Assembly (NCBI RefSeq): GCF_005887635.2
Contig: NZ_CP040819.1
Span: 545,001-586,520, forward strand
Length of the DNA stretch: 41,520 bases
Source of the DNA: Paroceanicella profunda
GTDB lineage: Bacteria > Pseudomonadota > Alphaproteobacteria > Rhodobacterales > Rhodobacteraceae
Direction: 5' to 3'
Part shown: piece by piece, positions 23,312 through 32,907 of the stretch
Numbering within the stretch: the first letter of the stretch is position 1
Layout of the letters: each line of letters opens with the position of its first letter
Made by a program: the position numbers and the translations under genes
Notes under the pieces: generated by a model
What the model saw: only the letters and a program-made list of their open reading frames with translations
Databases searched by the model: none
Told to the model about the DNA's origin: nothing

Positions 23312-26300
23312 TTGTACATCTCCGGCACCGGGCCCCGGATGTTCGCCCTGTTTTCTGCACGGGGACCTGCGCGGGGATCACACGGTCCCCGGACCGTCGG
23401 CCTGACCGGGTGGCAGCGGGGTGTCCGGGACGATGATTGCGCCCCGGCGGGCCGGTCAGCGGAGGGTCCGGCCGGTGGCAGGCCCGGATTCGCCCCTGAC
23501 CAGGCGGGGAGCGCGGAGCCCGGCGGGGGACCGGTCTGCGCCCCTCCGGCCGGCGCATCCCGGCCCGCGCGGAGGGCCCCGGACCGCGCCGCGCGGCCCG
23601 TCCGGCTGCGCCCTGCCCGCGCGGCGCGCCGGGCCTGTCACGCAACCCTGCTCATCTGCGCCGCGCTCCTGCTCGCCGCCCTGCAGGGCGCGCTGCCGGC
23701 CAGCGCCCAGATGCAGCCGCTGCCCGGCGGCGTGGTGGCCCTGAGCGAGCAGGAACGGGCCTGGGTGGCGGCGCATCCGGTGATCAGTGTCGCCAACACG
23801 ATGGACTGGGCGCCGTTCAACGCCACCATCTCCGGGCGGCCGGAGGGGATGAGCGTCGAGCTCATGTCGCTGATCGCAAGCCGGCTGGGCGTGCGCCTGC
23901 GCTTCGTGAACGGCCTGCCGTGGGGCGAGATGATGACCGGCTTCCTGCGCGGCGAGATCGACGTGATGCCGGCGGTCTACCGCACGCCGGAGCGCGACGC
24001 GCTCATGGACTTCACCTCCGCCTATGTCTACAATCCGCCGGCGCTGGCGCTGCGGGCGGAGGATTCCGCCATCCGCCGGCTGGACCAGCTTGCCGGGCGC
24101 AGGGTGGGGGTCGTGTCCGGCTCCGCCCTGCTGGACCTGGTGCGCCGCACCCGGCCGGGCCTCGAGATCGTGCCGCTGCAATCGGTGACTTCCGGGTTCG
24201 AGGAGCTGGTGGACGGGACGATCGACGCGCTGCTCGACACCGCCGGCACCATCGGCCACCTGCTGGACACCGGGCCGGCCAACGGCCTCGTCATGCATCT
24301 CGACGACACCCTGCGCGGCGTGGCGGACATGCACCTGCGCATCGGCGTGCTGCGCGGCAACCCGGTGCTGCTGGGCCTGCTGCAGAAGGGGCTCGACACC
24401 GTCACCCCGCAGGAGCGCTTCGCGCTGGTGCGGCGCTGGCTGCCGGATCTGGGCATGCGGGAGGAGAGCTACCTGGGCGCGCTGGACCTCACCCCCGCAG
24501 AGCGCGCCTTCGTCCAGGCGCATCCGCGGCTGCGCTTCAGCGCCCGCTTCAACCTCATACCGGTGGAATTCACCGATGCCGACGGCACCCATGCCGGCAT
24601 CGTCTCCGACATTCTCTCCCGGGTGTCCGCCAGCACCGGGCTGATGCTGGAGATGACGCCGGACCGCAACTTCGCCGAGCAGGTGGCCGCGCTCACCGCC
24701 GGGGAGACCGATTTCATCTCCGCCGCCCAGCCCGGGCCGGAAACCGACCGGCTGCTGGATTTCACCCGGCCCTACCTGACGGCGCCCGTGGTGCTGCTCA
24801 CCCGCACGAACGCGCCCTTCCTGCGCGACATCGACGGGTTGCAGGGGCTGCGGGTCGGGGTGGTCTACGGCTCCCCGGTGCATGACCAGGTGGAGCGCAG
24901 CCATCCGGGGCTGGCGCTGGAGAGCGCGCCGGACATGACCACCCTGCTCACCGCGCTCTCGGACGGCGGGATCGACGTGGCCATCGCGAACCTGATGATG
25001 GCGGGCCACGCGCTCGACGAACTGGACCTGGGCAACGTGAAGGTGGCCTCCAGCACCGGGTTCACCACCAGCTACGCCATGGCGGTGCGCAAGGGCGACA
25101 CCGTGCTGCGCGACGTGCTGCAGACGGCGATCGACGCGATCGACCCGCGGGACATGGACAGTTTCCGCAACCGCTGGGCGGCGCTGCGCCTCGAGACCGG
25201 GCCGGACATCCGGACCGTGCTGGCCTGGGGCGTGCCGGTGACGGGCGCGGTGGTGGCGCTGCTCATCGTCGTGGTGCTGTGGAACCGCCGGCTGCGCCGC
25301 GAGATGCGCGAGCGCCGGGTGGCGGAGCTGCGCATCACCGAGCAGGCGCTGGAGCTGGAGCGCCAGCGCAACCTGCTGCAGGTGGTGATGGACGCGATGA
25401 CGGTCGGCGTGGTGGCCTTCGACCGCGGGCTGCGGCTGATCACCTGGAACCGCAAATTCGTCGAGATCCGCGGCTACCCGGAGGACATGCTGCGCGAGGG
25501 CATGCCCTTCGAGGCGCTGCTGCGCTACGATGTCGAGCATGACGAGTTCGGCCCCGGAGACCCAGAGCGCCTGTTCGCCGAGCGGCTGGAGCGCATGCGC
25601 AGCTTCAAGATCTCCGCCATGGAACGCCCGCGCCCGGACGGCCGCTTCATCGAGATCCGCGGCAGCCCGCTGGCCGGCGGCGGCGTGGTGACCATCGTGA
25701 CCGACACGACCGAGCGCAAGCGCTCCGAGCAGAGCCTGGGCCGGGCGCTGGAGGAGAACCGCCGCCAGAGCGAGCGCCTGCGCGGCCTGGCCGACAACCT
25801 GCCGGCCATGGTGTTCCAGTTCGGCGCCGGCCCGCGCGGCGAGGTGGTGTTCACCTATTGCAGCGCCAACATGCGCCGGATGTTCGCGATGGACCGCCCC
25901 GGCGAGGCGCCGAGCACCGCGGCCTTCTTCGAGCGCGTGCTGCCCGGAGACAACGCGCGCGTGCGCGCCGCCCTGCAGGGCGCGCTGGACACGCGGCAGG
26001 GCGCGCTCGCCCTCGCCTTCGGCATCCGCGCGCCGGACGGCACGGAGCGCTGGCTGGACGCGAGCATGCGCGCCTATGAGCTGCCCGGCGGCGGGCGGCA
26101 CTGGGACGGGCTGATCCTCGACGTGACGGACAGGCGCCGGGCCGAGGACACGCTGCGCTCCAGCGAGGCGATGCTGAAGACCATCCTCGCCGCCAGCCCG
26201 CTGGGCGCCACGATGATGCGCCCGGACGGACGGCTGGAGTATTTCAACCCGCGCCTGGCGGAGATGCTCGGCGTGGCGCCGGACCGGCTGGAGCAGGCCT

Positions 26301-26653
26301 CGCTGGGCGCGTTCTTCCTCGATGACGCCCGGCGGCAGGACCTCTTCGCCCGGCTGGCGCGGCACGGGCGCACCGACGCCCTGCACCTCGCGCTGCGCCA
26401 TGCGCGCGGCACCCGGGTGGACACGCTGTTCACCTGCCGGGAGAACCCCTCCGGCGAGGGGTTCATCGGCTGGCTGGACGACATCACGGAGCGGCTGGCC
26501 ACGGAGGCCCGCCTCGGCGAGAAGATGGAGGAGCTGGAGCGCTTCTCGCGCATGGCCGTGGGGCGCGAGATGCGGATGATCGCGCTCAAGGCCGAGGTGA
26601 ACGCGCTGCGCGCGGAGCTGGCCCGCCCGGCGGCCTACGAGATCGCGGAATGA
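23312..26653 (+). CDS. kinase-less membrane sensor: two SBP_bac_3 domains plus three PAS-like regions
   Basis: A 1113-residue protein. The TTG at 23312 is preceded by a fine ribosome site (GAGGAA, 23301-23306). Residues 1-108 are an odd Arg/Pro/Gly-rich head; a signal-peptide-like helix follows (110-132, ending ASAQ). Two periplasmic SBP_bac_3 domains span about 155-380 and 405-625, each with a GVVSG/GVVYG hinge motif. A membrane helix is at 636-656. PAS-like regions follow at about 685-800, 825-940 and 950-1060, and a final coiled helix is ELERFSRMAVGREMRMIALK. There is no HisKA, HATPase, GGDEF or EAL domain. It overlaps the start of the hybrid kinase gene by four bases and probably passes ligand signals to it. 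The true start could be farther in if the Arg-rich head is not translated. Confidence 0.85.
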   Translation: MYISGTGPRMFALFSARGPARGSHGPRTVGLTGWQRGVRDDDCAPAGRSAEGPAGGRPGFAPDQAGSAEPGGGPVCAPPAGASRPARRAPDRAARPVRLRPARAARRACHATLLICAALLLAALQGALPASAQMQPLPGGVVALSEQERAWVAAHPVISVANTMDWAPFNATISGRPEGMSVELMSLIASRLGVRLRFVNGLPWGEMMTGFLRGEIDVMPAVYRTPERDALMDFTSAYVYNPPALALRAEDSAIRRLDQLAGRRVGVVSGSALLDLVRRTRPGLEIVPLQSVTSGFEELVDGTIDALLDTAGTIGHLLDTGPANGLVMHLDDTLRGVADMHLRIGVLRGNPVLLGLLQKGLDTVTPQERFALVRRWLPDLGMREESYLGALDLTPAERAFVQAHPRLRFSARFNLIPVEFTDADGTHAGIVSDILSRVSASTGLMLEMTPDRNFAEQVAALTAGETDFISAAQPGPETDRLLDFTRPYLTAPVVLLTRTNAPFLRDIDGLQGLRVGVVYGSPVHDQVERSHPGLALESAPDMTTLLTALSDGGIDVAIANLMMAGHALDELDLGNVKVASSTGFTTSYAMAVRKGDTVLRDVLQTAIDAIDPRDMDSFRNRWAALRLETGPDIRTVLAWGVPVTGAVVALLIVVVLWNRRLRREMRERRVAELRITEQALELERQRNLLQVVMDAMTVGVVAFDRGLRLITWNRKFVEIRGYPEDMLREGMPFEALLRYDVEHDEFGPGDPERLFAERLERMRSFKISAMERPRPDGRFIEIRGSPLAGGGVVTIVTDTTERKRSEQSLGRALEENRRQSERLRGLADNLPAMVFQFGAGPRGEVVFTYCSANMRRMFAMDRPGEAPSTAAFFERVLPGDNARVRAALQGALDTRQGALALAFGIRAPDGTERWLDASMRAYELPGGGRHWDGLILDVTDRRRAEDTLRSSEAMLKTILAASPLGATMMRPDGRLEYFNPRLAEMLGVAPDRLEQASLGAFFLDDARRQDLFARLARHGRTDALHLALRHARGTRVDTLFTCRENPSGEGFIGWLDDITERLATEARLGEKMEELERFSRMAVGREMRMIALKAEVNALRAELARPAAYEIAE

Positions 26654-29600
26654 TGCTGGCGCGCCTGTCCCGCTGGCTGGACCCGCGCGCCAGCCTGGGC
26701 GGGCGGCTGACCTTCTTCGCCCTGCTGCCGGCCACGGTGCTGATCTCCCTCGCCCTCGCCTTCGGCAACTGGCACGTGAGCCGGGAGGCCGCCCGGCAGG
26801 AGCGGGAGCACCTGGTGGGCGTCGCCGCGCAGGTTGCCCGGCAGATCGAACTCGGCAACGCGCGGGCGATGACCGCGGCGCAGATGATGGCGGACGTGCA
26901 GGCCTCCGGCCTCTACGGCAACCTGCCCGGGTCCGTCGCCTTCCTGCGCCGGGTGATGGAGCATGCGCCGGATTTCACCTCCGCCTATGTCGCCTACGAC
27001 GCCGCCCCCGGCCCGCCCGTGCCGCCCCGCGCCGCTCCCGGAGACACTGGCCTCCCGGGCAGCGCACCCGGCGGGCAGGCCCCCGCCGGCCCCGGCGCAT
27101 CCGGCCCGCAGGCCGCTCCCGGTGCGGCCCCCGGGGAGGACGTGCCCGCCACCGACGCGCAGACGCCCGACGGACAGGCTCCCGGCACGTCTCAGGAGGG
27201 GACCCGCGGGCAGACATCCGGCGACACCGCAGCGGACGCACCCGGCGGGCAACCCCCTGGCGACACCGCAGCGGGCGCATCCGGCGGGCAGGCCCCTGGA
27301 GAGACCTCCGCGGAAGCGCCCGGCGGGCAGGCCAGTCCCGGTGCTGCCCCGGGGGCGCCGGGCGACGGCGCGCTTGCCGACGCGGCACAGCCGGGCATCG
27401 CCCGGGCCTTCGACGCGCGGGGCCGCTTCCTGCCCCGGTGGGAGCGCGACCCGCTGAGCGGCACCCTGCATCTCGAAGCGCTCGACGACCTGGATACCAG
27501 CCTCCCCTACACCGGGGTGCGCAACGCCTTCCTGGCCACCGGCATGCGCGGCCCCACGGTGAGCGAGCCCCATGCTCATGCCGATCAGGTGCATGTGGAC
27601 ACGCTGGCCCCCGTGGTGGTCGACGGGGTGTTCCGCGGCGTGGCCGGGGTGGGGCAGTCCCTGCCCACGATCGCCGCGAGCCTGGGCGTCGCGGCCCGGG
27701 ACCATGGGGTCGACATCCTGCTCCTGAGCCAGCAGAACCGGCTGATCGCCGACACCATGCCCGACGGCGCCACGCACCGCACCCAGCCGATCAGCGACCT
27801 CCCGCTCGGCGCCACGCTCGCGCCCCTGCTGCTGCGCGACAGCGACGGCCGGTTCCTGACGGCGCGGGACCCGGAGACGGGCCGGGCCATCGGTTTCGCC
27901 AGCTTCCCTGTGGCGGCCGGAAACTGGCTCGTGGTGGTGCGCAGCGCCGAGGGCATGGCAACCGGGCCGCTGGTGCGCGCGATGGCCCACACCGGCTGGC
28001 TGGTGCTGGGTGCGCAGGCCATCGCGATCCTGCTGCTGGTGCTCGGCACCCGCCACATCAGCCGCAGCATCGGCTCGGCGGTGCAGGGCGCGCGCAGCAT
28101 CGCGCGCGGCGCCACGGACTGGACGCCCGCGCATGCCCCCGGCGCCGACGAACCGGGCCAGCTGCAGCGCAGCTTCGCCGAGCTCTGCGACAGCTACCGC
28201 GAGATGACCGCGATCTGCGAGGCCATCGCCAAGGGGGATTTCAGCCGCCGGCTGGACCCGCGCTCGACGGAGGACCGGCTGGCCCGGGCGATCAACGACA
28301 TCATCCGCACCCGCTCCGCCGCCGAGGACGCCCTGCGCGCCGCCGAAGCGCGCAGCAGCCTGATCCTCGCCTCGGTGGAGGACGGCATCATCGGGCTGGA
28401 CCCGGAGGGCGTGGCCACCTTCGTGAACCGCGCCGCGGCCGCGATGCTGGGCTACGAGGCCGCGGACCTCATCGGCGCACCGGTGGCCGAGACCATGCGC
28501 CGCCCTCCGGGCAGCGCCGCGCATCCCGATGCCGAACTGCTCTGGCGCGCGGACGGCACCTCCTTCCCGGTGGAATATTCCACCACGCCGATCCTGCGTG
28601 CCGGCACGACGATCGGCAGCGTGATCGTGTTCCGCGACATCACCGCCCGGCGCGCCGCCGAGGGGGAGATCCGCGCCGCGCACCGGCGCCTGCAGGAGAT
28701 CCTCGACAATTCCAACATGCTCGTGGTGATCAAGGACCCGGACGGGCGCTACCAGCTCACCAACGCGGAGTTCGACCGCAAGTTCGGCCGCACCTGCGAG
28801 GGGCTGGACGACGAGGCGCTGTTCCCGCCGGAGGTGGTGAGCGAGCTGCGCGCGCACGAGGCGCAGGTGCTGGCCGGCGGCATGCCGATGCAGTTCGAGG
28901 AAGCCATGCCCGTGGACGGGGTGGTGCACACCTTCATCACCACGCGCTTCCCCCTGAAGGACGAGACCGGCGCGCCCTATGCGGTGGTGGCGGTGGCCAC
29001 GGACATCTCGGCGCGCAAGGCGATGGAACGCGAGCTCTCCGCCCGGGTGGAGGAGCTGGGCGAGGCCCGCCGCGCGGCCCTCAACATGATGTCCGACCTC
29101 TCGGAGGAGCGCAAGCTGGCCGACGGCCTGCGCGCCCGTGCCGAGGCGGCGAGCGCCGCGAAGTCAAGCTTCCTCGCCATGATGAGCCACGAGATCCGCA
29201 CGCCGATGAACGGGGTGATCGGCATGATCGACCTGCTGCGCGACACCGGGATGGATGCCGACCAGTCCGCCATGCTGGAAACCGCGCGGGATTCCGCCTT
29301 CGCCCTGCTGCAGATCATCAACGACATCCTCGACATCTCCAAGATCGAGGCCGGCAAGATGACCATGGAGGTCGTCGGGGTGGAGGTGCAGGAGGTCGTG
29401 GAGGGCGTGGCGGAGACCCTCGCGCTCTCCGCCGCTCAGCGCGGCGTGCGGCTGAGCGTGCATGTCGCCCCCGACCTGCCCGGCCAGGTGCTTTCCGACC
29501 CGGTGCGCCTGCGCCAGATCCTGTTCAACCTGGTGGGCAACGCGATCAAGTTCACCGCCGGGGTGGAGGGCCGCCCCCGCACCGTCTCCCTGCGCGCGGA

Positions 29601-31428
29601 GGCAACCGGCACCCCACGCCCCGACGGCCGGCAGATGGTGCGCTTCACGGTCCGCGACACCGGCATAGGCATTTCCGCCGAGGCGATCGGGCGGCTGTTC
29701 CAGCCGTTCTCGCAGAGCGATTCCAGCACCGCGCGGCGCTTCGGCGGCACCGGGCTGGGCCTGTCGATCTGCAAGACGCTGAGCGAGCTGATGGGCGGCA
29801 CCATCACCGTGACCAGCACCCCGGAGGAGGGCTCCTGCTTCACCGTGGACCTGCCGCTCATGCCCGATGCGGCGGCGGCCGGGGCGCCCTCCGCCCTGCC
29901 CGATCTCACTGGCCTCACCCTGGGGGTGATGACCCTCTACGCCGACACGGCCGACACCGTGACCGCCTATTGCACCCGCCAGGGCGCGGAGACCCTGCGC
30001 CTCGCGGATCTCGCCGCCCTGCGCGCCGCCGCCCCCGGCCTCGACGTGCTGCTGATCTCCGGCGCGCTGGGGCCGGACATCGTGACCCCGGCCCTGACGC
30101 AGTACCGCGTCGCCCGCCCGGGCGGGCCCTGCGTGCTGCTGAGCACAGACCCGGTGGGCCGGCGCGGCCCGGCCGTCCCCGGCACCGTGGTGACGGATGC
30201 GCGCCCGGTGCGCCGGGCCCGGCTGCTGCGCGCCGTGGCCGTGGCCGCCGGCCGGCTCGACCCGGCCGCGCGGGAGGAGACCCGCGCCGCCCCCGCGCCG
30301 CGCGCGCCCTCGCCGGAGGCGGCACGGACCGCCGGGCGCATGGTGCTGGTCGCCGAGGACAACCCCTCGAACCGCGACGTGCTGCGCCGCCAGCTCGAAC
30401 GGCTGGGCCATGCCTGCGAGATCACCTCCAACGGGGTGGAGGCGCTGGCCGCCTTCCGCGCCGCGCCGGGGGCCTATGGCGCGCTGCTCACCGATTGCCA
30501 CATGGCGCGCATGGACGGGTTCGCACTCGCCAGCGCCATCCGCGCGATCGAGGCCGGCGGGCCGGACCGGCTGCCGATCATCGCCGTCACCGCGAACGCG
30601 CTGCAGGGCGAGGGCCCGCGCTGCGTGGCCGCCGGCATGGACGATTTCCTGCCCAAGCCGGTGGACATGGCCCGGCTGCGCGACGTGCTGGGCCGCTGGC
30701 TCGGCGCGCCCGCCGTGGCCCTGCCGGAGCCCCGCCCGCGCGACGAGGCCCTGCGCCTGCGGGCCGGAACCCTGCACAGCTCGATCACCGCCGGCATCGC
30801 GCGGCGCGACGCGGAGGCCGTGCGCCTCGCCGCCGCCACCCTCGCGACCACCGCCGCGGAGGCCGGCGCGCGGGAGATCGCCCGCCTGGCCCGCGCGCTG
30901 GAGGGCGCCGCCGCCGCGCTGCCGCCCGAGGCCGGCCTCGCCCCGCTGCACGGTTTCGCACGCGACATCGGCCGGGCCGTCTCCGCCCTGGACGGGGAGA
31001 CCGCCCCCCGCCCGGGCGGGCGCGTGGCCCCCGCGCCCGGCGGCATGCTGCACGCCCCGCCGCCGCCCGCCCCGCTGCGATCGCTCGACCCCAGCGGCCT
31101 GATGACGATGTTCAGCGACGAGACCACGGTGCGCGACATCCTGCGCGACTTCGTGCACCCCGCGCGCGGCATCGCCGGGGAGATCGAGGCCGGGCTGCGC
31201 GGCCAGTCCGCCGATGCGATCTGCAAGGCCGCGCACAAGTTGCGCTCCTCCTCGCGCGCGGTGGGCGCGCATGTGCTGGCCGACCTCTGCGAGGCCTTCG
31301 AGGAGGCCGGACTGCGCGGCGACTGGCCCACCCTGCACGACCTGCATCCGAAGCTGGAGCCGACCCTGCACGCCGCCTTCCGCCAGATCGACGCCCTCGT
31401 GGCCGACATCCCGGACAGACCGGCGTGA
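26650..31428 (+). CDS. hybrid histidine kinase with Cache-like sensor, HAMP, PAS, receiver and Hpt domains
   Basis: A 1592-residue inner-membrane protein. A membrane helix lies at 21-39 and another at about 448-467, enclosing a Cache-like periplasmic sensor interrupted by a Gly/Pro/Ala-rich insert (118-248). A HAMP-like segment follows (about 468-550), then PAS regions at 565-670 and 680-790. HisKA has His847 in MMSHEIRTPMNG. HATPase boxes are NLVGNAIKFT (960-969), DTGIGI (1003-1008) and GGTGLGL (1032-1038). A pseudo-receiver (1086-1200) lacks the acceptor Asp. The true receiver has Glu1236-Asp1237, acceptor Asp1282 and Lys1336. A degenerate Hpt-like bundle (1372-1420) lacks His, while the terminal Hpt carries His1529 in AAHKLRSSSRAVGA. 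It is probably the kinase of the preceding sensor and phosphorylates the receiver-EAL protein downstream. Confidence 0.93.
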   Translation: MMLARLSRWLDPRASLGGRLTFFALLPATVLISLALAFGNWHVSREAARQEREHLVGVAAQVARQIELGNARAMTAAQMMADVQASGLYGNLPGSVAFLRRVMEHAPDFTSAYVAYDAAPGPPVPPRAAPGDTGLPGSAPGGQAPAGPGASGPQAAPGAAPGEDVPATDAQTPDGQAPGTSQEGTRGQTSGDTAADAPGGQPPGDTAAGASGGQAPGETSAEAPGGQASPGAAPGAPGDGALADAAQPGIARAFDARGRFLPRWERDPLSGTLHLEALDDLDTSLPYTGVRNAFLATGMRGPTVSEPHAHADQVHVDTLAPVVVDGVFRGVAGVGQSLPTIAASLGVAARDHGVDILLLSQQNRLIADTMPDGATHRTQPISDLPLGATLAPLLLRDSDGRFLTARDPETGRAIGFASFPVAAGNWLVVVRSAEGMATGPLVRAMAHTGWLVLGAQAIAILLLVLGTRHISRSIGSAVQGARSIARGATDWTPAHAPGADEPGQLQRSFAELCDSYREMTAICEAIAKGDFSRRLDPRSTEDRLARAINDIIRTRSAAEDALRAAEARSSLILASVEDGIIGLDPEGVATFVNRAAAAMLGYEAADLIGAPVAETMRRPPGSAAHPDAELLWRADGTSFPVEYSTTPILRAGTTIGSVIVFRDITARRAAEGEIRAAHRRLQEILDNSNMLVVIKDPDGRYQLTNAEFDRKFGRTCEGLDDEALFPPEVVSELRAHEAQVLAGGMPMQFEEAMPVDGVVHTFITTRFPLKDETGAPYAVVAVATDISARKAMERELSARVEELGEARRAALNMMSDLSEERKLADGLRARAEAASAAKSSFLAMMSHEIRTPMNGVIGMIDLLRDTGMDADQSAMLETARDSAFALLQIINDILDISKIEAGKMTMEVVGVEVQEVVEGVAETLALSAAQRGVRLSVHVAPDLPGQVLSDPVRLRQILFNLVGNAIKFTAGVEGRPRTVSLRAEATGTPRPDGRQMVRFTVRDTGIGISAEAIGRLFQPFSQSDSSTARRFGGTGLGLSICKTLSELMGGTITVTSTPEEGSCFTVDLPLMPDAAAAGAPSALPDLTGLTLGVMTLYADTADTVTAYCTRQGAETLRLADLAALRAAAPGLDVLLISGALGPDIVTPALTQYRVARPGGPCVLLSTDPVGRRGPAVPGTVVTDARPVRRARLLRAVAVAAGRLDPAAREETRAAPAPRAPSPEAARTAGRMVLVAEDNPSNRDVLRRQLERLGHACEITSNGVEALAAFRAAPGAYGALLTDCHMARMDGFALASAIRAIEAGGPDRLPIIAVTANALQGEGPRCVAAGMDDFLPKPVDMARLRDVLGRWLGAPAVALPEPRPRDEALRLRAGTLHSSITAGIARRDAEAVRLAAATLATTAAEAGAREIARLARALEGAAAALPPEAGLAPLHGFARDIGRAVSALDGETAPRPGGRVAPAPGGMLHAPPPPAPLRSLDPSGLMTMFSDETTVRDILRDFVHPARGIAGEIEAGLRGQSADAICKAAHKLRSSSRAVGAHVLADLCEAFEEAGLRGDWPTLHDLHPKLEPTLHAAFRQIDALVADIPDRPA
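27220..27336 (+). repeat. three 39-base coding repeats in the kinase sensor insert
   Basis: Residues 191-229 consist of three 13-residue units, GDTAADAPGGQPP, GDTAAGASGGQAP and GETSAEAPGGQAS. They are the most regular part of a longer disordered, low-complexity insert (residues 118-248) in the periplasmic domain. Confidence 0.8.
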
Positions 31429-31716
31429 CCCCTCCGCCGCCGCGCCCGGGCAGCGCGGGTGCCGCCGGCGCGCGCCCCGGGGCCTGCCCCGCCGAGGCGC
31501 CCGCGTCCCCGGCCCGGACCCGGGCAGGCGCCGGTGCGCCTTGCCCCCCGCGTGCCGCGAACCGGGCTATGCCTTGCCCGCGTTGCGGATTATGCTGAGC
31601 GCCCGGCCGCGGCACGGGCCACGATCCGGCCGGCCGCCGGGCCCGCTCCCGGCGCGCACGGCCTGCGCCGGGCGCCGCACTGGTCCGGCCGCCGGCCCCG
31701 GCCGAGGGAGACGTGA

Positions 31717-32907
31717 ATGCCCGTGATGTGCGGCCTCAATGTCCTCGTCATCGACGACGAGCCCTTCATGCGGTCGCTGGTGAGCCGGCTGCTGAGCGTG
31801 ATGGGCGCCGCCTCGGTGACCGCCTGCGCCGAGGGGCGCGCCGCGCTCGACACCGGCGTGTCCGGCATCGACCTGGTGCTGTGCGACCTCAACATGCCGG
31901 GCATGGACGGGCTGGAGTTCCTGCGCCTGCTGGCGGAGACCCGCTACCAGGGCGCCGTGGTGCTGATGAGCGGCGAGAACCCGCGCATTCTGGAGACCGC
32001 GCTGTCGCTGGCGCGCGCGCATGGGCTGGACGTGCGTGGCGCGCTGGCCAAGCCGATCACGCCGGATGCGCTGCGCGCGGTCCTGCCCCGTGCGCTTCCC
32101 GCGCGCGCAGAGGCTCCCGCACCCGGCCCCGGCCCGGAGCCGGACTGCGACGTGCCCTTCACCCCGGAAGACCTCGCGCGGGCCATCACCGCCCGGGCGG
32201 TGGAGGTGCATTTCCAGCCCAAGGTGCGGGTGAGCGACGGGAAGGTGATCGGGGCGGAGGCGCTGGCGCGATGGCGGCTGGACGGCCGGCCCGTGCCCCC
32301 CGCGCGGTTCATCCTGTGCGCCGAGGAAAACGGGCTGATCGACGCGCTGACCGACGTGGTGTTCAGCAAGGCGGTGCGGCAGGCCGGCCGCTGGCAGGCC
32401 GCCGGCCGGAACCTGAAGGTGTCGGTGAACATCTCCGTGCTGTCGCTGGACCGGCTGGACCTGCCGGATTACATCGTCGACACCGCCGCCGCGGCCGGGG
32501 TGGACCCCACCGCGCTGGTGATCGAGCTGACCGAGAGCCGCCTGATGACCGACCTGCGCCGGCCTCTCGAAGTGCTCACCCGGCTGCGGCTGAAGGGCGT
32601 GGGCCTCGCGATCGACGATTTCGGCACCGGCTATTCCACCCTGGAACAACTGCGCCGCATTCCCTTCACCGAGCTGAAGGTGGACCGGCTGTTCGTGGCC
32701 GGTGCGGCGCAGGATGCCACCGCCCGGGCGATCCTGGAATCGAGCGTCGCCCTGGCGCGCGCGCTCGGCCTGGAGACGGTGGCCGAGGGCACGGAGACCC
32801 GGGAGGACTGGGACCTGATGAGCGCCCTCGGCGTGGACATGGTGCAGGGCTTTTTCGTGGCACGCCCGATGCCGGCGGAGGAATTCGACGCCTGGCACGC
32901 CCTCTGA
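31717..32907 (+). CDS. response regulator with receiver and EAL (c-di-GMP phosphodiesterase) domains
   Basis: A 396-residue cytoplasmic protein. The receiver has acidic Asp13 and Asp14, acceptor Asp57 in LVLCDLNMPGMDG and Lys112 in LAKPIT. After a Pro/Ala-rich linker (125-145), the EAL domain has EAL itself (181-183, GAEALARW) and the usual catalytic set: VNIS, ELTES, IDDFGTGYS, LKVDRLF, VAEGTET and QGFFVARP. All metal-binding positions look intact, so it should hydrolyse c-di-GMP. The ribosome site is GGGAGA. It follows the hybrid kinase by 288 bases, which hold no gene but are rich in self-complementary GC segments. It is the obvious output of the sensor and kinase pair. Confidence 0.94.
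   Translation: MPVMCGLNVLVIDDEPFMRSLVSRLLSVMGAASVTACAEGRAALDTGVSGIDLVLCDLNMPGMDGLEFLRLLAETRYQGAVVLMSGENPRILETALSLARAHGLDVRGALAKPITPDALRAVLPRALPARAEAPAPGPGPEPDCDVPFTPEDLARAITARAVEVHFQPKVRVSDGKVIGAEALARWRLDGRPVPPARFILCAEENGLIDALTDVVFSKAVRQAGRWQAAGRNLKVSVNISVLSLDRLDLPDYIVDTAAAAGVDPTALVIELTESRLMTDLRRPLEVLTRLRLKGVGLAIDDFGTGYSTLEQLRRIPFTELKVDRLFVAGAAQDATARAILESSVALARALGLETVAEGTETREDWDLMSALGVDMVQGFFVARPMPAEEFDAWHAL

Noticed and set aside
23294..23436. 47-residue plus frame starting MELRNGFVHLRHRAP
   Set aside because: It overlaps the ribosome site and start of the sensor gene in another frame, and has no recognisable features.
27438..31598. 1386-residue second plus frame inside the hybrid kinase
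   Set aside because: It is an out-of-frame shadow rich in Arg, Pro and His. The kinase motifs are all in the other frame.
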